Assembly (NCBI GenBank): GCA_035487155.1
Contig: DATHMK010000086.1
Location: forward strand, 1 to 64,000
Length of the DNA stretch: 64,000 nucleotides
Direction: 5' to 3'
Source of the DNA: DAIDKA01 sp035487155
GTDB lineage: Bacteria > Pseudomonadota > Gammaproteobacteria > Steroidobacterales > Steroidobacteraceae
Part shown: positions 51,599-63,927 of the stretch, piece by piece
Numbering within the stretch: the stretch's first letter is position 1
Layout: each line of letters starts with the position of its first letter
Notes under the pieces: generated by a model
What the model was told of the DNA's origin: nothing
The model's input: only the letters and a program-made list of their open reading frames with translations
Database searches by the model: none
Translations under genes and position numbers: made by a program

Positions 51599-52846
51599 AT
51601 GAGTCACATTGCCTCGGCACTGGCCGCGACAGTCATCCTTGCCGCACCGGCCTTCGCTCAAAACCCCGCAGCGCCAGCCGCGGGTCCGGCAAATGGCGCT
51701 GCTGCCACGCCGGCGCCGCGACTGCACTCGCCGGAGATTGCCGACGATCACCACGTGACATTCCGCATCCTTGCACCACAGGCTTCGCAGGTGACCTTCA
51801 ATGCCGATTGGATCGGCGCGATCGACCTGCCGATGAGCAAGGACGCTCAGGGCGTGTGGTCCATCACCGTCGGGCCCCTTGACGCGCAGCTGTACGGCTA
51901 CTGGTTTGCGGTCGATGGCGTACGAACGCTGGATCCCTCCAATTCCGAGACCGAGCGCGATGGAAACCGTTTCAGCAGTCTGCTGATGGTCAGCGGCGCT
52001 GCCGATGCGATGTGGGATTTCAAAGACGTCCCGCATGGGACCGTCGAACAGGTCTGGTATCCGTCACCGACGCTGCACCTGGATCAGCGCCGCATGTACC
52101 TCTACCTGCCACCTGACTACCGGGCCAATGGCACGAAACGATATCCGGTGCTCTACCTGCTGCACGGTGCGGGTGGCGACGAAGATGCCTGGGTGACGAT
52201 GGGCCGCGCCAATATCATCCTGGACAACTTGCTGGCAGCGGGCAAGGTGGTACCGATGATTGTCGTCATGCCCAACGGCAATGCGACGCAAAGCGTAGCG
52301 CAGGGTTTCGGCGATGGCCCGACCCCCTCCGTGCAACAGGTCACCGCGCCGGCACCGAATCCTGCGGCCCGCGCAAATTCCGCCGCGGGTGCGGCTCCAC
52401 GACCGCCACCGCCCGCACAGCCTTATCCCGGGTCATACCCGGAAAGCATAGTGAAAGACATCATCCCCTTCGTGCAGAGCCATTACCGTGTCTACACCGA
52501 CAAGAACCATCGCGCGATAGCCGGGCTTTCGATGGGCGGCGGCCAGACGCTGACCACGACCAACAACAATCCGAACCTCTTTGCCTACATCGGTGTGTTC
52601 AGCGCCGGCGGACGCGTGGGCGATGCGACGTTCGAGTCGCAACTGATGCAGATCAAACAGAACGGCGTGAAACTTTATTGGACCGGTGCGGGCGATACCG
52701 ACCTGGCTCGAACCGGCATGATGGCGCTCGAAGCTGATTTGAAGTCCAAGGAGGTGCCGACCTCGTACAAAGAGATTCCCGGACGACACTACTGGTTTCT
52801 GTGGCGGGATTTTCTCAGCGACTACGCCACCCGGATCTTCAGATAG
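51599..52846 (+). CDS. exported esterase, CE1/Fes-like with N-terminal CBM48-type domain
   Basis: 415 residues with a signal peptide (ending AFA-QN). Residues about 45-140 form an E-set/CBM48-like beta domain (DHHVTFRILAPQASQVTFNADW). The alpha/beta-hydrolase part has PVLYLLHGAGGDEDAW, the nucleophile Ser in AGLSMGGGQT, and a C-terminal GRHYWFLW His. A Pro/Ala-rich insert (about 248-282) interrupts the catalytic domain before YPGSYPESIVKDIIP. The layout is that of enterochelin- or feruloyl-esterase-like enzymes; feruloyl ester cleavage would fit the aromatic genes nearby. Confidence 0.85.
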   Translation: MSHIASALAATVILAAPAFAQNPAAPAAGPANGAAATPAPRLHSPEIADDHHVTFRILAPQASQVTFNADWIGAIDLPMSKDAQGVWSITVGPLDAQLYGYWFAVDGVRTLDPSNSETERDGNRFSSLLMVSGAADAMWDFKDVPHGTVEQVWYPSPTLHLDQRRMYLYLPPDYRANGTKRYPVLYLLHGAGGDEDAWVTMGRANIILDNLLAAGKVVPMIVVMPNGNATQSVAQGFGDGPTPSVQQVTAPAPNPAARANSAAGAAPRPPPPAQPYPGSYPESIVKDIIPFVQSHYRVYTDKNHRAIAGLSMGGGQTLTTTNNNPNLFAYIGVFSAGGRVGDATFESQLMQIKQNGVKLYWTGAGDTDLARTGMMALEADLKSKEVPTSYKEIPGRHYWFLWRDFLSDYATRIFR

Positions 52847-52854
52847 AGCTCATC

Positions 52855-53391
52855 ATGATCAATCGGCGCGGATTCATCCGGCGCATGGCCTCACTGTGCG
52901 CCACCGCCGCGGCTGCCCGAGCGCCATCTGCCCTCGCGGACCCCGTCAGTTCCAAGTCACTCTCCTTCGTTCACACCCATACCGGCGAGAAGTTGACGGC
53001 CGTGTACTGGAAGGACGGGGACTATCAACAGGAGGTCCTGCAGCAGGTGAATCACCTGCTGCGCGACTTCCGTACCAACGAAGTACACGTCATTGATCCG
53101 GCATTGCTGGATCTGCTGTTTGAGCTTCGCACCCGGGTCGACTCGGAGCGGGCATTCCACGTCATCTCCGCCTATCGGTCACCCCAGACCAATGAAATGC
53201 TGCGCCGTTCCAGCAATGGCGTTGCCGAGCACAGCATGCACATGCAGGGTAAGGCCATCGACGTGCGCCTGGAGTCCTTCGCGACCGTCCGTTTGGCGGA
53301 AGTAGCCCGCTCCTTGCGTCGCGGCGGCGTCGGCTACTACGCGGCTTCGGATTTCGTACATGTGGACACCGGCCGTGTCAGGTACTGGTAG
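52855..53391 (+). CDS. Tat-exported DUF882 (YcbK-like) peptidase M15 family protein
   Basis: 178 residues with a twin-arginine signal (INRRGFIRRMASL). The domain has FHVISAYRSPQTNEMLRR, AEHSMHMQGKAIDVRLE (zinc ligands His and Asp) and DFVHVDTGRVRYW (His). Relatives of E. coli YcbK/MepK are endopeptidases that cut cross-links in peptidoglycan. It follows the esterase gene by 8 bp and may share its transcript. Confidence 0.9.
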   Translation: MINRRGFIRRMASLCATAAAARAPSALADPVSSKSLSFVHTHTGEKLTAVYWKDGDYQQEVLQQVNHLLRDFRTNEVHVIDPALLDLLFELRTRVDSERAFHVISAYRSPQTNEMLRRSSNGVAEHSMHMQGKAIDVRLESFATVRLAEVARSLRRGGVGYYAASDFVHVDTGRVRYW

Positions 53392-53435
53392 CGGTGCAGC
53401 GCATCCCTGTCCTCGGATCACCGATCCCACAACCA

Positions 53436-55016
53436 TCAAGCTGACAGCTCGGCCACGATCCCTTCCTGGGCCTGCAAAGTCACCGTCGCAAGGTTGCGGG
53501 CAGGTGCTTGTGTGTGCGTTGAAAGCAGGATGCGCAGCGGCCCGACCTCCGCCAGCTGGTAAGCGGTGTCGCCGAAATTCAGGGCGATGAGCAGCCGGCG
53601 GGCGCCCGCCGCGCGCTCATACATCAGCAGCCGTGAGTCCGACCAGCGCTCCTGATAGGTTCCCAGACTCAGAGCCACCTCGACGCGTCGCAGTGCCAGC
53701 AGCGATCGGTACAGGCAAAGGAACGAATCCGAATCCTGCTCCTGGTGCGCCACATTGGCCCACCTGAACTGCTCGCCCAGCGGTAGCCATGGCCTGCCGG
53801 TGGTAAAGCCGGCGCCCGGTTCCGCGCTCCAGCACATCGGGGTCCGACATGGATCGCGGCCCAGGCCCAGACCCGGAACGTTTCGTTCCCATGGGTCCAT
53901 GACCGACTCCACCGGAATCTCGACATCCCCCATGCCGATCTCTTCGCCATAGTAGATGGTCGGCGTACCGCGAAGGGTCAGCAGCAGCATGGCGGCCAGT
54001 CGCGCCTGAGCGCTTCCGCCAACGCGGCTGAGCAGACGCGAGCGGTCATGATTGCCCAGGACCCAGTTGGGCCAGCCTCCGGGAGGCAGCGCGGCTTCGT
54101 ACTGCCTGATCAAAGTCGCAATGGGCAGAGCCTGCCAAGGCGTGCTGAGCAAATGAAAATTGAATGGCAGATGAAAACCCCGCAGCGAATCACCGTAATA
54201 GCTCATGAGCCGGTCAATTGGCGCACTGACCTCCCCGATCAGCACGCGCTCGTTGAATTCATCGGCCACGCGACGCATCAGGGCGATCATCGCATGGGTC
54301 TCGGGTTGGTCGGCGGTATGGCGGCGAAGCAGCTGTCGCGCCGGCGACTTTCCGGGGCGCCAGGCGGGATTGGGAGGATTGTCGATCAGTTGCTCGCTCT
54401 CAATGAGCATATGAATCGCATCCACCCGAAATCCGTCCACCCCGCGGGCCAGCCAGAAGCGCATGACATTCAACAGCGCCTCCTGCACCTGCGGGTTGCG
54501 CCAGTTCAGGTCGGGCTGATCCGCCAGGAACGCGTGATAGTAGAACTGCCTGCTGCTCTCGTCCCACGTCCATGCTGATCCGCCGAATTCACTGAGCCAG
54601 TTGCTAGGGGGTTCCCCGTTGGCACCCGCATCTCGCCAGATATACCAGTCCCGTTTCGGATCCTGGCGCGAGGAGCGGCTGGCACGAAACCATTCATGCT
54701 CGATCGAAGTATGGTTGGGTACGAAGTCCAGGATCAGCTTGAGGTTACGCCGATGCAGTTCGGCAACCAGCCGCTCAAAATCGGCCAGCGTTCCGAACAG
54801 CGGATCAATGTTTTGGTAATCCGCAACGTCATAGCCGAAGTCCGCCATGGGCGAGGGATAGATCGGGGATATCCAAACGGCATCAATACCCAGCTCGGCG
54901 AGATAATCCAGCCGGGAAATGATCCCCGGCAGATCCCCGATCCCATCCCCGTTCGAGTCCTGAAATGAACGCGGATAGATCTGATAGACGACGCCACTTT
55001 GCCACCAACGGGTCAT
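53436..55016 (-). CDS. GH13 alpha-glucosidase
   Basis: 526 residues, cytoplasmic (no signal). GH13 catalytic triad: nucleophile Asp199 (DGFRVDAIHM), acid/base Glu262 (IGEVSAP), and Asp324 (GNHDRSR). The opening WWQSGVVYQIYPRSFQDSNGDGIGDLPGI places it with oligo-1,6/alpha-glucosidases. It would release glucose from short glucans or disaccharides. The ATG at 55014-55016 has AGGA before it. It is divergent from glgB across 80 bp, so it is probably co-regulated with the glucan locus. Confidence 0.92.
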   Translation of the reverse strand: MTRWWQSGVVYQIYPRSFQDSNGDGIGDLPGIISRLDYLAELGIDAVWISPIYPSPMADFGYDVADYQNIDPLFGTLADFERLVAELHRRNLKLILDFVPNHTSIEHEWFRASRSSRQDPKRDWYIWRDAGANGEPPSNWLSEFGGSAWTWDESSRQFYYHAFLADQPDLNWRNPQVQEALLNVMRFWLARGVDGFRVDAIHMLIESEQLIDNPPNPAWRPGKSPARQLLRRHTADQPETHAMIALMRRVADEFNERVLIGEVSAPIDRLMSYYGDSLRGFHLPFNFHLLSTPWQALPIATLIRQYEAALPPGGWPNWVLGNHDRSRLLSRVGGSAQARLAAMLLLTLRGTPTIYYGEEIGMGDVEIPVESVMDPWERNVPGLGLGRDPCRTPMCWSAEPGAGFTTGRPWLPLGEQFRWANVAHQEQDSDSFLCLYRSLLALRRVEVALSLGTYQERWSDSRLLMYERAAGARRLLIALNFGDTAYQLAEVGPLRILLSTHTQAPARNLATVTLQAQEGIVAELSA

Positions 55017-55096
55017 GTTGAATCCTACGCCGCGAAGGCAAACTCCTACAAGGAATGGCGCCGTGTCGGCGCAGGCCGGAGCGTAGGCTACAGGCG

Positions 55097-56966
55097 ATGC
55101 CCAATGAACAGGACATCTATCTATTTCGCGAAGGTACTCAGGCGAGCCTGCATCGCTTTCTCGGCTGCCAGCTTCTAGGTCCGCAAATGGGCGCCCGGTT
55201 CGCCGTCTGGGCACCCAATGCCGCCGCCGTCTCCGTCATCGGGGACTGGAATGGGTGGAATCGCAGCGCCGATGCACTGGCGCCGCGCACCGACGGGTCG
55301 GGAATTTGGGAAGGAACCATCATGGGCGTGCAGCACGGCCACGCTTACAAATATGCCATCACGTCCCGCGACGGCGGTCGCCTCCTGGAGAAGGCCGATC
55401 CACTCGCCTTTTGCTGCGAGCCGCCGCCCGCGACGGCCTCCAAGGTCTGGTCGCTGAATTACGACTGGCAGGATGGCCTATGGATGACGCAGCGCCCGGC
55501 GCGCAACGCGCTGGATTCGCCGATGACCATCTACGAAGTCCACTTGGGGTCATGGCGTCGGCGCGAAGGGGACTTTCTCAACTATCGTGAGCTGGCACAC
55601 GCCCTCGCGGAATACGTGGCTGATCTGGGGTTTACGCACGTAGAGCTGATGCCGATCACCGAGCATCCCTTTTATGGCTCCTGGGGATATCAAACCACGG
55701 GATATTTTGCGCCCACCGCCCGTTATGGGACGCCCCAGGACTTCATGTATTTCGTCGACTACCTTCACCGCAAGGGAATCGGTGTCATCCTGGACTGGGT
55801 TCCCTCGCACTTTCCACTCGATGGGCATGGCTTGGCAGACTTCGATGGCACCCATCTGTATGAACACGCCGATCACCGCCAGGGATTTCACCCCGAGTGG
55901 AACTCCGCCATATTCAACTATGGCCGCCATGAGGTGCGCAGCTTCCTGATCTCCTCGGCCCTGTTCTGGCTGGGCACCTATCATATTGACGGCTTGCGCG
56001 TGGACGGCGTGGCCTCGATGCTTTACCTGGACTATGCGCGCAAGTCAGGCGAATGGATCCCCAATCGTTTCGGCGGTCGCGAGAACCTCGAGGCAATCCA
56101 TTTCCTGCGGACCTTGAATGAGACCGCTTACCGGGAACACCCGGATACCTCCATGATCGCCGAAGAATCCACCGCATGGCCCATGGTATCGCGGCCGACC
56201 ACCGTTGGCGGCCTTGGCTTCGGGTTGAAGTGGAACATGGGCTGGATGCACGACATGCTGGCCTACATGCAGCAGGATCCGATCTATCGCAGGTACCACC
56301 ATTCGAAGCTGACCTTCTCCATGCTCTACGCCTTTAGCGAAAACTTCGTGCTACCGCTTTCTCACGACGAGGTTGTCTACGGCAAGGGCTCCCTGATCGG
56401 CAAGATGCCCGGGGACGGCTGGCAGCAATTCGCCAACCTGCGGGCGCTGTTCGGTTACATGTGGGCCCACCCGGGGAAGAAACTGCTGTTCATGGGCGGG
56501 GAGTTCGGCCAGCGGCGTGAATGGACCCATGACGGGGAGCTGGAATGGTGGGTGAACGAGCGCCCGGAGCATGCTGGAGTGCGGCGCTGGGTAAGGGATC
56601 TGAACCGGGTCTACCAGGCCGAAGGATCGCTGCACAGCATCGATTTCACGTCGGAAGGATTCGAATGGATCGATGCCGACAATTCTCAGATGAGCGTCAC
56701 CGCCTTCGTGCGCAAGAGCCCCACCGCCCCCATGATGCTGATAGTCACGAATTTTACGCCCATCCCCCATCGCAACTTTCTGCTGGGAGTTCCGCAACGC
56801 GGTCGCTGGCGGGAGGTCCTCAACAGCGATGCGCACGAATATGGCGGTTCCGGTTGGGGCAACCTGGGCGGCGTTGAATCCGCACCGGTGGCCGCTCACG
56901 GCCGCCTGGACGCCCTGAATCTCAACCTGCCGCCGCTCGCGACCGTCTGGTTGCGTTGGGAAGGTC

Positions 56967-56974
<8 letters not shown>
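55097..56974 (+). CDS. glgB: 1,4-alpha-glucan branching enzyme
   Basis: 625 residues: N-terminal CBM48 (about 15-115, FAVWAPNAAAVSVIGDWNGW), GH13 catalytic barrel with nucleophile Asp303 (GLRVDGVASMLYLDY), Glu356 (IAEESTAWP) and SHDEVVYGKGSL, and a C-terminal beta domain. The 100-residue extra N-terminal domain of E. coli GlgB is missing, as in short GlgB forms. It adds alpha-1,6 branches to the polymer made by GlgE. The stop overlaps glgE by 8 bp. Confidence 0.95.
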
Positions 56975-58961
<1,987 letters not shown>

Positions 58962-58970
58962 TTCTGATTC

Positions 58971-61900
58971 ATGACCGACGTCCAGACACCCCCACAGGAA
59001 TCCATCACGCCATCCGGACTCGGTGTCGATGACCCACTTTGGTACAAGGACGCGGTCATCTACCAGATCAACCTCAAGGCGTTTCTCGACTCCAATGACG
59101 ATGGCATCGGGGATTTCGCCGGTCTGACTTCCAAGTTGGGCTATATCCGCGACCTCGGGGTGAACACCATCTGGTTGATGCCCTTTTACCCCTCACCGCT
59201 CAAGGACGATGGCTACGACATCTCCGAATACACCAATGTACATCCGCAGTTCGGAACGCTCGATGATTTTCGCACCATGTTGGCCGAAGCTCACAGGCTC
59301 GGGCTCAAGGTGGTCACCGAACTGGTCATCAACCATACCTCCGATCAACATCCCTGGTTCCAGGCCGCCTGCAAAGCCCCCGCCGGATCGGCCGAGCGGG
59401 ATTTCTACGTGTGGAGTGATACCGACCGCAAATACCTGGGCACCCGAATCATCTTCGTCGATACCGAAAGTTCCAACTGGACCTGGGATCCGCTCGCCAA
59501 GGCCTATTACTGGCATCGGTTCTTCAGCCATCAGCCGGATCTGAATTTCGACAATCCGCAGGTTCTCGAGGCGGTATTGCGGATCATGCGCTTCTGGCTC
59601 GATCTGGGTGTCGACGGGTTCAGACTGGATGCCATCCCCTACCTGGTGGAACGGGAGGGAACCAATAACGAGAACCTTCGCGAAACCCACGATGTCATTC
59701 GCAAGTTGCGCGCTGCGATCGACGCGAACTACAAGAACCGCTTCCTGCTGGCCGAGGCCAATCAGTGGCCCGAAGATGTGCGTGAATATTTCGGGGACGA
59801 GGATGAGTGCCACATGGCCTACCACTTCCCCCTCATGCCGCGCATCTACATGTCCATTGCGCAGGAGGACCGCTACCCCATTACCGAGATCATGCAGCAG
59901 ACGCCGGATATTCCGGACAGTTGTCAGTGGGCCATATTCTTGCGCAATCACGACGAGCTCACCCTGGAGATGGTGACCAGCAAAGAGCGCGACTATATGT
60001 ACACGACGTACGCCTCGGATGTACGGGCGCGCATCAATCTGGGCATCAGGCGGCGGCTCTCGCCACTGATGGAGAACGATCAGGATCGGATCAAGCTCAT
60101 GAACAGCCTGCTGCTGTCGATGCCGGGCTCGCCCATCCTGTACTACGGCGATGAGATCGGCATGGGGGACAATGTCTTCATCGGCGATCGCAACGGCGTG
60201 CGTACGCCCATGCAATGGAGTCCGGATCGCAACGCGGGATTTTCGCGGGCTGATCCGCAGCGGCTCTATCTGCCGCCCATCATGGATCCGGTATATGGCT
60301 ACCAGGCCACCAATGTCGAGGCGCAGATACGTGATCCCGGATCACTTCTGAGCTGGACCAAGCGCATGCTGGCGGTACGCAAGACCAGCCAGGCCTTCGG
60401 GCGCGGCGCGCGGCGCTTCCTGAAACCCGGGAATCGCAAGGTTCTGGCGTATCTGCGGGAAACCGCGGAGGACACCATTTTGTGTGTCGCCAACCTATCG
60501 CGCTCGGCCCAGCCGGTTGAATTGAACCTGTCACCCTACAAAGGGCGGGTGCCGGTTGAGATGTTGGGCCGCACGACCTTTCCGCCAATCGGCGACTTGC
60601 CCTATCTGCTGACTTTGTCCGGGTACGGCTTTTACTGGTTTCGGTTGACCAGCGACGCGCAGGCCCCCTCCTGGCACGAGCCCATCTTCTCCATCGAGGA
60701 ACGGCCGGTGGTGGTGCTGTTCGACGGCTGGAACACCCTGTTTCGCGACCGGGTGATGCCCTGGCGCATCGGCATGGCGGAGAAAACCCGGCTGCAGTTC
60801 GAGACGGATACATTGCCGCGCTATATCGAGGCCCAGCGTTGGTATGCCGCCAAGGGCGTGCCGATTGAACGCGCCCGGATCGCCGATCATGCGCTGTGGC
60901 AGGAGGACAAATGCAGCTGGGTATTGGCGCTGCTGGAGCTCGGTACGGCGCCTGAGGCCACCGCCTATTTCATGCCCCTGGCGCTGGCCTGGGAGGATGG
61001 CGCCGAAGAGCGCAGCCACAACATCGCGACCGCCGCCATTGCCAAGATCCGCCAGCAGTCCAATGTCGGGGTGATGGGCGATGCCTTTGCCGATGAGGTC
61101 TTCTGCCGCGCCGTAGTCGGTGCGATGGCGCAGCAGCGCGATATCCCGACGCTGCAGGGCAAGCTGCAGTTTCGGCCCACCGCGGCGTTCCCCGAGCTGG
61201 CCGGGACGGATTTCGCCGTGCTGCCGGTGGCCCGGCCGCGCGGTTCCAGCTCCAACACCATTGTTACTTTGGGGGAGCGGCTGATCCTCAAGGGGTACAG
61301 GCGCCTTCGTGACGGCGCCAGCCCCGAGCTCGAAATGGGTCTGTACCTCACCGAAGTGGTGCGATTTCCCAACTGCGCGCCATTGGCGGGCGTCATGCAG
61401 TACCTGGGCAACGACGGGCAGACCAAGGTGCTCGGCATGCTGCAGGCCTATGTTGGCAATCAAGGCGACGGCTGGACGTACGCGCTCGAATATCTGCGGC
61501 GGCACCTTGAGGAACATCGCACCGCCCCTGCCACCGATGAGCCGCCGCTTGGCGCGCACGAGGCCTTCCTGATGCTGATCCAGACCCTGGCGCAGCGCAC
61601 CGCGCAGCTGCACGCCGCCCTGGCCAGCGCCAGCGATAATCCGGCCTTTGCACCGCAACCACTGACTCAGGCGGATTTCGAGGAGTACCGGGAGCGCGCC
61701 ATGGGCGAATTGCGTGCAACCTTCGAACTGCTCGGATCCACACTGGAGCAGATTCCCGCTCCCGACCGCCCCAGGGCCAAGGACGTGCTGGCACTCCAGG
61801 ACCGCCTGCTCGCCCGCTTCGCGGCAGTTGTCGCCGAAGAGAAGGACGGCCGGAAGATCCGCATCCACGGCGACTATCATCTCGGACAGGTCCTGGTCAC

Positions 61901-62318
61901 GCGCAATGACTTCGTGATTGTCGACTTCGAGGGCGAACCGGGCCACAGCATCGAAGAGCGGCGCGCCAAACAGTCACCGCTGCGGGATGTGGCCGGTATG
62001 CTGCGCTCGTTCAGCTATGTGGAACACAGCGCGCTGCGCAGCGCGGCGCACGATGAAGTGGAGTTCACCAAGCTCGCACCGCTGGCCCAGGCCTGGACCC
62101 GCCAGGTACGTGAGGCCTTCCTCGCCGCTTATGATGCCGAGGCCAAGCCATTGGCGCTCTATGCCTCCTTCATACCCGGCCGCGGACTGCTCGGGCTGTT
62201 TGAGCTTCAGAAGGCCTTGTACGAGCTACGCTACGAACTGAACAACCGCCCCAGCTGGGCGGGCATACCGCTGCAGGGTATCCTCGAAGCCGCGGGAGAC
62301 GATCATGCAAAGCCTTGA
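58971..62318 (+). CDS. treS: trehalose synthase / maltokinase fusion (TreS-Mak)
   Basis: 1115 residues. First half (about 20-560) is TreS of GH13: nucleophile Asp220 (DGFRLDAIPYL), Glu262 (LAEANQWP), Asp328 (NHDELTLEM); it interconverts trehalose and maltose. Second half (about 620-1110) is the kinase Mak/Pep2, with RWYAAKG at the start, GDYHLGQVLV and VDFEGEPGH near the end. The fusion channels maltose to maltose-1-phosphate for GlgE. This arrangement is known in several proteobacteria. The end overlaps the MscS-like gene by 14 bp. Confidence 0.95.
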   Translation: MTDVQTPPQESITPSGLGVDDPLWYKDAVIYQINLKAFLDSNDDGIGDFAGLTSKLGYIRDLGVNTIWLMPFYPSPLKDDGYDISEYTNVHPQFGTLDDFRTMLAEAHRLGLKVVTELVINHTSDQHPWFQAACKAPAGSAERDFYVWSDTDRKYLGTRIIFVDTESSNWTWDPLAKAYYWHRFFSHQPDLNFDNPQVLEAVLRIMRFWLDLGVDGFRLDAIPYLVEREGTNNENLRETHDVIRKLRAAIDANYKNRFLLAEANQWPEDVREYFGDEDECHMAYHFPLMPRIYMSIAQEDRYPITEIMQQTPDIPDSCQWAIFLRNHDELTLEMVTSKERDYMYTTYASDVRARINLGIRRRLSPLMENDQDRIKLMNSLLLSMPGSPILYYGDEIGMGDNVFIGDRNGVRTPMQWSPDRNAGFSRADPQRLYLPPIMDPVYGYQATNVEAQIRDPGSLLSWTKRMLAVRKTSQAFGRGARRFLKPGNRKVLAYLRETAEDTILCVANLSRSAQPVELNLSPYKGRVPVEMLGRTTFPPIGDLPYLLTLSGYGFYWFRLTSDAQAPSWHEPIFSIEERPVVVLFDGWNTLFRDRVMPWRIGMAEKTRLQFETDTLPRYIEAQRWYAAKGVPIERARIADHALWQEDKCSWVLALLELGTAPEATAYFMPLALAWEDGAEERSHNIATAAIAKIRQQSNVGVMGDAFADEVFCRAVVGAMAQQRDIPTLQGKLQFRPTAAFPELAGTDFAVLPVARPRGSSSNTIVTLGERLILKGYRRLRDGASPELEMGLYLTEVVRFPNCAPLAGVMQYLGNDGQTKVLGMLQAYVGNQGDGWTYALEYLRRHLEEHRTAPATDEPPLGAHEAFLMLIQTLAQRTAQLHAALASASDNPAFAPQPLTQADFEEYRERAMGELRATFELLGSTLEQIPAPDRPRAKDVLALQDRLLARFAAVVAEEKDGRKIRIHGDYHLGQVLVTRNDFVIVDFEGEPGHSIEERRAKQSPLRDVAGMLRSFSYVEHSALRSAAHDEVEFTKLAPLAQAWTRQVREAFLAAYDAEAKPLALYASFIPGRGLLGLFELQKALYELRYELNNRPSWAGIPLQGILEAAGDDHAKP

Positions 62319-62973
62319 CCTTTTGCTGGACACGACACGGGAGTTCTTCCACCAGATCGCAACCTTGCTGCCGCGCCTGGTGCTGGCCCTCGCCGTCATC
62401 CTCATCGGCTGGCTGCTGGCCAAAGTCGTGCGCTTCGCCATCGAGCGGGGTCTGCGAGCGGTCAATTTCAACGTGCTGACGCAGCGTGCGGGCACGGATC
62501 ACTTCCTGCAGTCCGCCGGTCTGCGCGGCGATACGACCACGTTGTTCGGTTTGCTCGGCTACTGGATGGTATTGGTTGCGGCGCTGATGGTGGCCTTCAA
62601 CGGGCTGGGACTTACCTATGCCACGGATCTGCTGCAACGGGTGGAGCTCTTTGGACCCAAGATCCTGGTAGCCGGGGTCGTGCTGGTGCTTGGATCCTAT
62701 TTCGCGCGTTTCGTTGGCGAGTCCGTTGATCGATTCTGTCGTGACGCTCACGTTCCCGATGGTGACATCTTCGGCAAGTTCGCCCGCTACCTCATCATGG
62801 CCTTCGTCGTCATGATCGCGCTCAGCGAGATCGAAGTCGGCGGCGACATCGTGCAAAGGGCATTCCTGATCATTCTTGCAGGTATCGTGCTCGCACTGGC
62901 ACTGGCGTTTGGCTTGGGCGGCAAGGACTGGGCTGCCGCGTTACTGGAGCGCTGGTGGCCGCGCAACAAATAG
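62305..62973 (+). CDS. MscS-like membrane protein (conserved TM-helix type)
   Basis: 222 residues with about four to five membrane helices and repeated TM-helix units (LALAVILIGWLLAKVVRFAIERGLR and a second at about 160-200 with IIIA-like LIMAFVVMIALSEI). It lacks the cytoplasmic MscS beta-domain, so it resembles the mechanosensitive-channel-like small proteins in the same superfamily. GGGAG precedes its ATG. Its coupling to the trehalose gene suggests a link to osmotic adjustment; this is inference. Confidence 0.75.
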   Translation: MQSLDLLLDTTREFFHQIATLLPRLVLALAVILIGWLLAKVVRFAIERGLRAVNFNVLTQRAGTDHFLQSAGLRGDTTTLFGLLGYWMVLVAALMVAFNGLGLTYATDLLQRVELFGPKILVAGVVLVLGSYFARFVGESVDRFCRDAHVPDGDIFGKFARYLIMAFVVMIALSEIEVGGDIVQRAFLIILAGIVLALALAFGLGGKDWAAALLERWWPRNK

Positions 62974-62991
62974 CAGAAACCTCGGCGGGTG

Positions 62992-63927
62992 CTATTTCGA
63001 GGCGTCGTAGACCGGATCGGGATGCTTCGTCCACGGCGAGCGCAGATAATATGGGACGGCGCTGAAGGTTGCCTCGACCGCCACTATGCCCTCCTGGGTG
63101 ACCTTGAATGACTCCAGGAACCCCCAGGTCTGCGGTTCCTGATAGTTGGATTTGGCAGCCGTACCATCGGTCATGGTGTATGCATCCAGCACGCCTTTAT
63201 GATCTATGAAGCCGCGGCACATGGTAAAGCCGCGCTCCTCGTCCACCAGGAAGCAGTCACGATCGCGCACACGGTTGTTGTAGCGGTAGCGGCCTGATTT
63301 GAAGCCTTGCTCAAGATCGGTATAGAGGATTCCGTTCTCGTGCCGCACGGCGCCGGGGGCGAATCGGGTACCGCGGATCTCGCCGGTATTGAACTGCAGA
63401 GTCGAGAAATACCCATTGGCGAGCTGTCGGATCGCCGCCCGCGACAGGCGCTGGGCAACCGGAACGATGGCCCGTAGCGCGGCATCGCGATGATATAGCA
63501 ACGCATCGCCCATCGGCACGGGTGGCGCACTTACGTTGCGCTTGGTGGCGATGATCTGCTCGACCTCCGTGATGTGCCGGTCCTGCACTCGCAACCGGAC
63601 AGCCAGAAAACCCTGGGTCTGGCGCTGCAGTACGCTGGTGTAGATGCCAATCTGACCGGTGGTCGGATCCGACAGCAGCAATGGGGTATCGACCTCCTCG
63701 GTGACGGTGTCCCAGGTGCCGTCGGGGAAAGTCATGGCGGCACTGTTTTCCGAATACCTGACATGGGCGGCGAACGGCGCGAGTGTGACGTCGTGCTTGA
63801 GGTAGGCGGCAAGATAGGCCGTCGCGATCTCTTCGAGGCATGCCTTGTCACACGGCGCTGCCCGCGCCGACTGGCCAAACAGTGTCATGGCACCCAGAAC
63901 CAGAATCCCTGAGGCGGTGAGTTTCAT
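62992..63927 (-). CDS. hypothetical exported protein
   Basis: 311 residues with a Sec signal peptide (ending ARA-AP) and a Cys pair right after it (PCDKAC). The body is beta-rich (HVRYSENSAAMTFPDGTWDTVTE, GIYTSVLQRQTQGFLAVRLRVQDRHITEVE), suggestive of a SnoaL-like fold in the N-terminal part. No family function is known. It is convergent with the MscS-like gene. Confidence 0.7.
   Translation of the reverse strand: MKLTASGILVLGAMTLFGQSARAAPCDKACLEEIATAYLAAYLKHDVTLAPFAAHVRYSENSAAMTFPDGTWDTVTEEVDTPLLLSDPTTGQIGIYTSVLQRQTQGFLAVRLRVQDRHITEVEQIIATKRNVSAPPVPMGDALLYHRDAALRAIVPVAQRLSRAAIRQLANGYFSTLQFNTGEIRGTRFAPGAVRHENGILYTDLEQGFKSGRYRYNNRVRDRDCFLVDEERGFTMCRGFIDHKGVLDAYTMTDGTAAKSNYQEPQTWGFLESFKVTQEGIVAVEATFSAVPYYLRSPWTKHPDPVYDASK

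Noticed and set aside
60531..61946. A 471-codon minus-strand frame inside treS-mak
   Set aside because: Shadow of the maltokinase half; no motif and no ribosome site.
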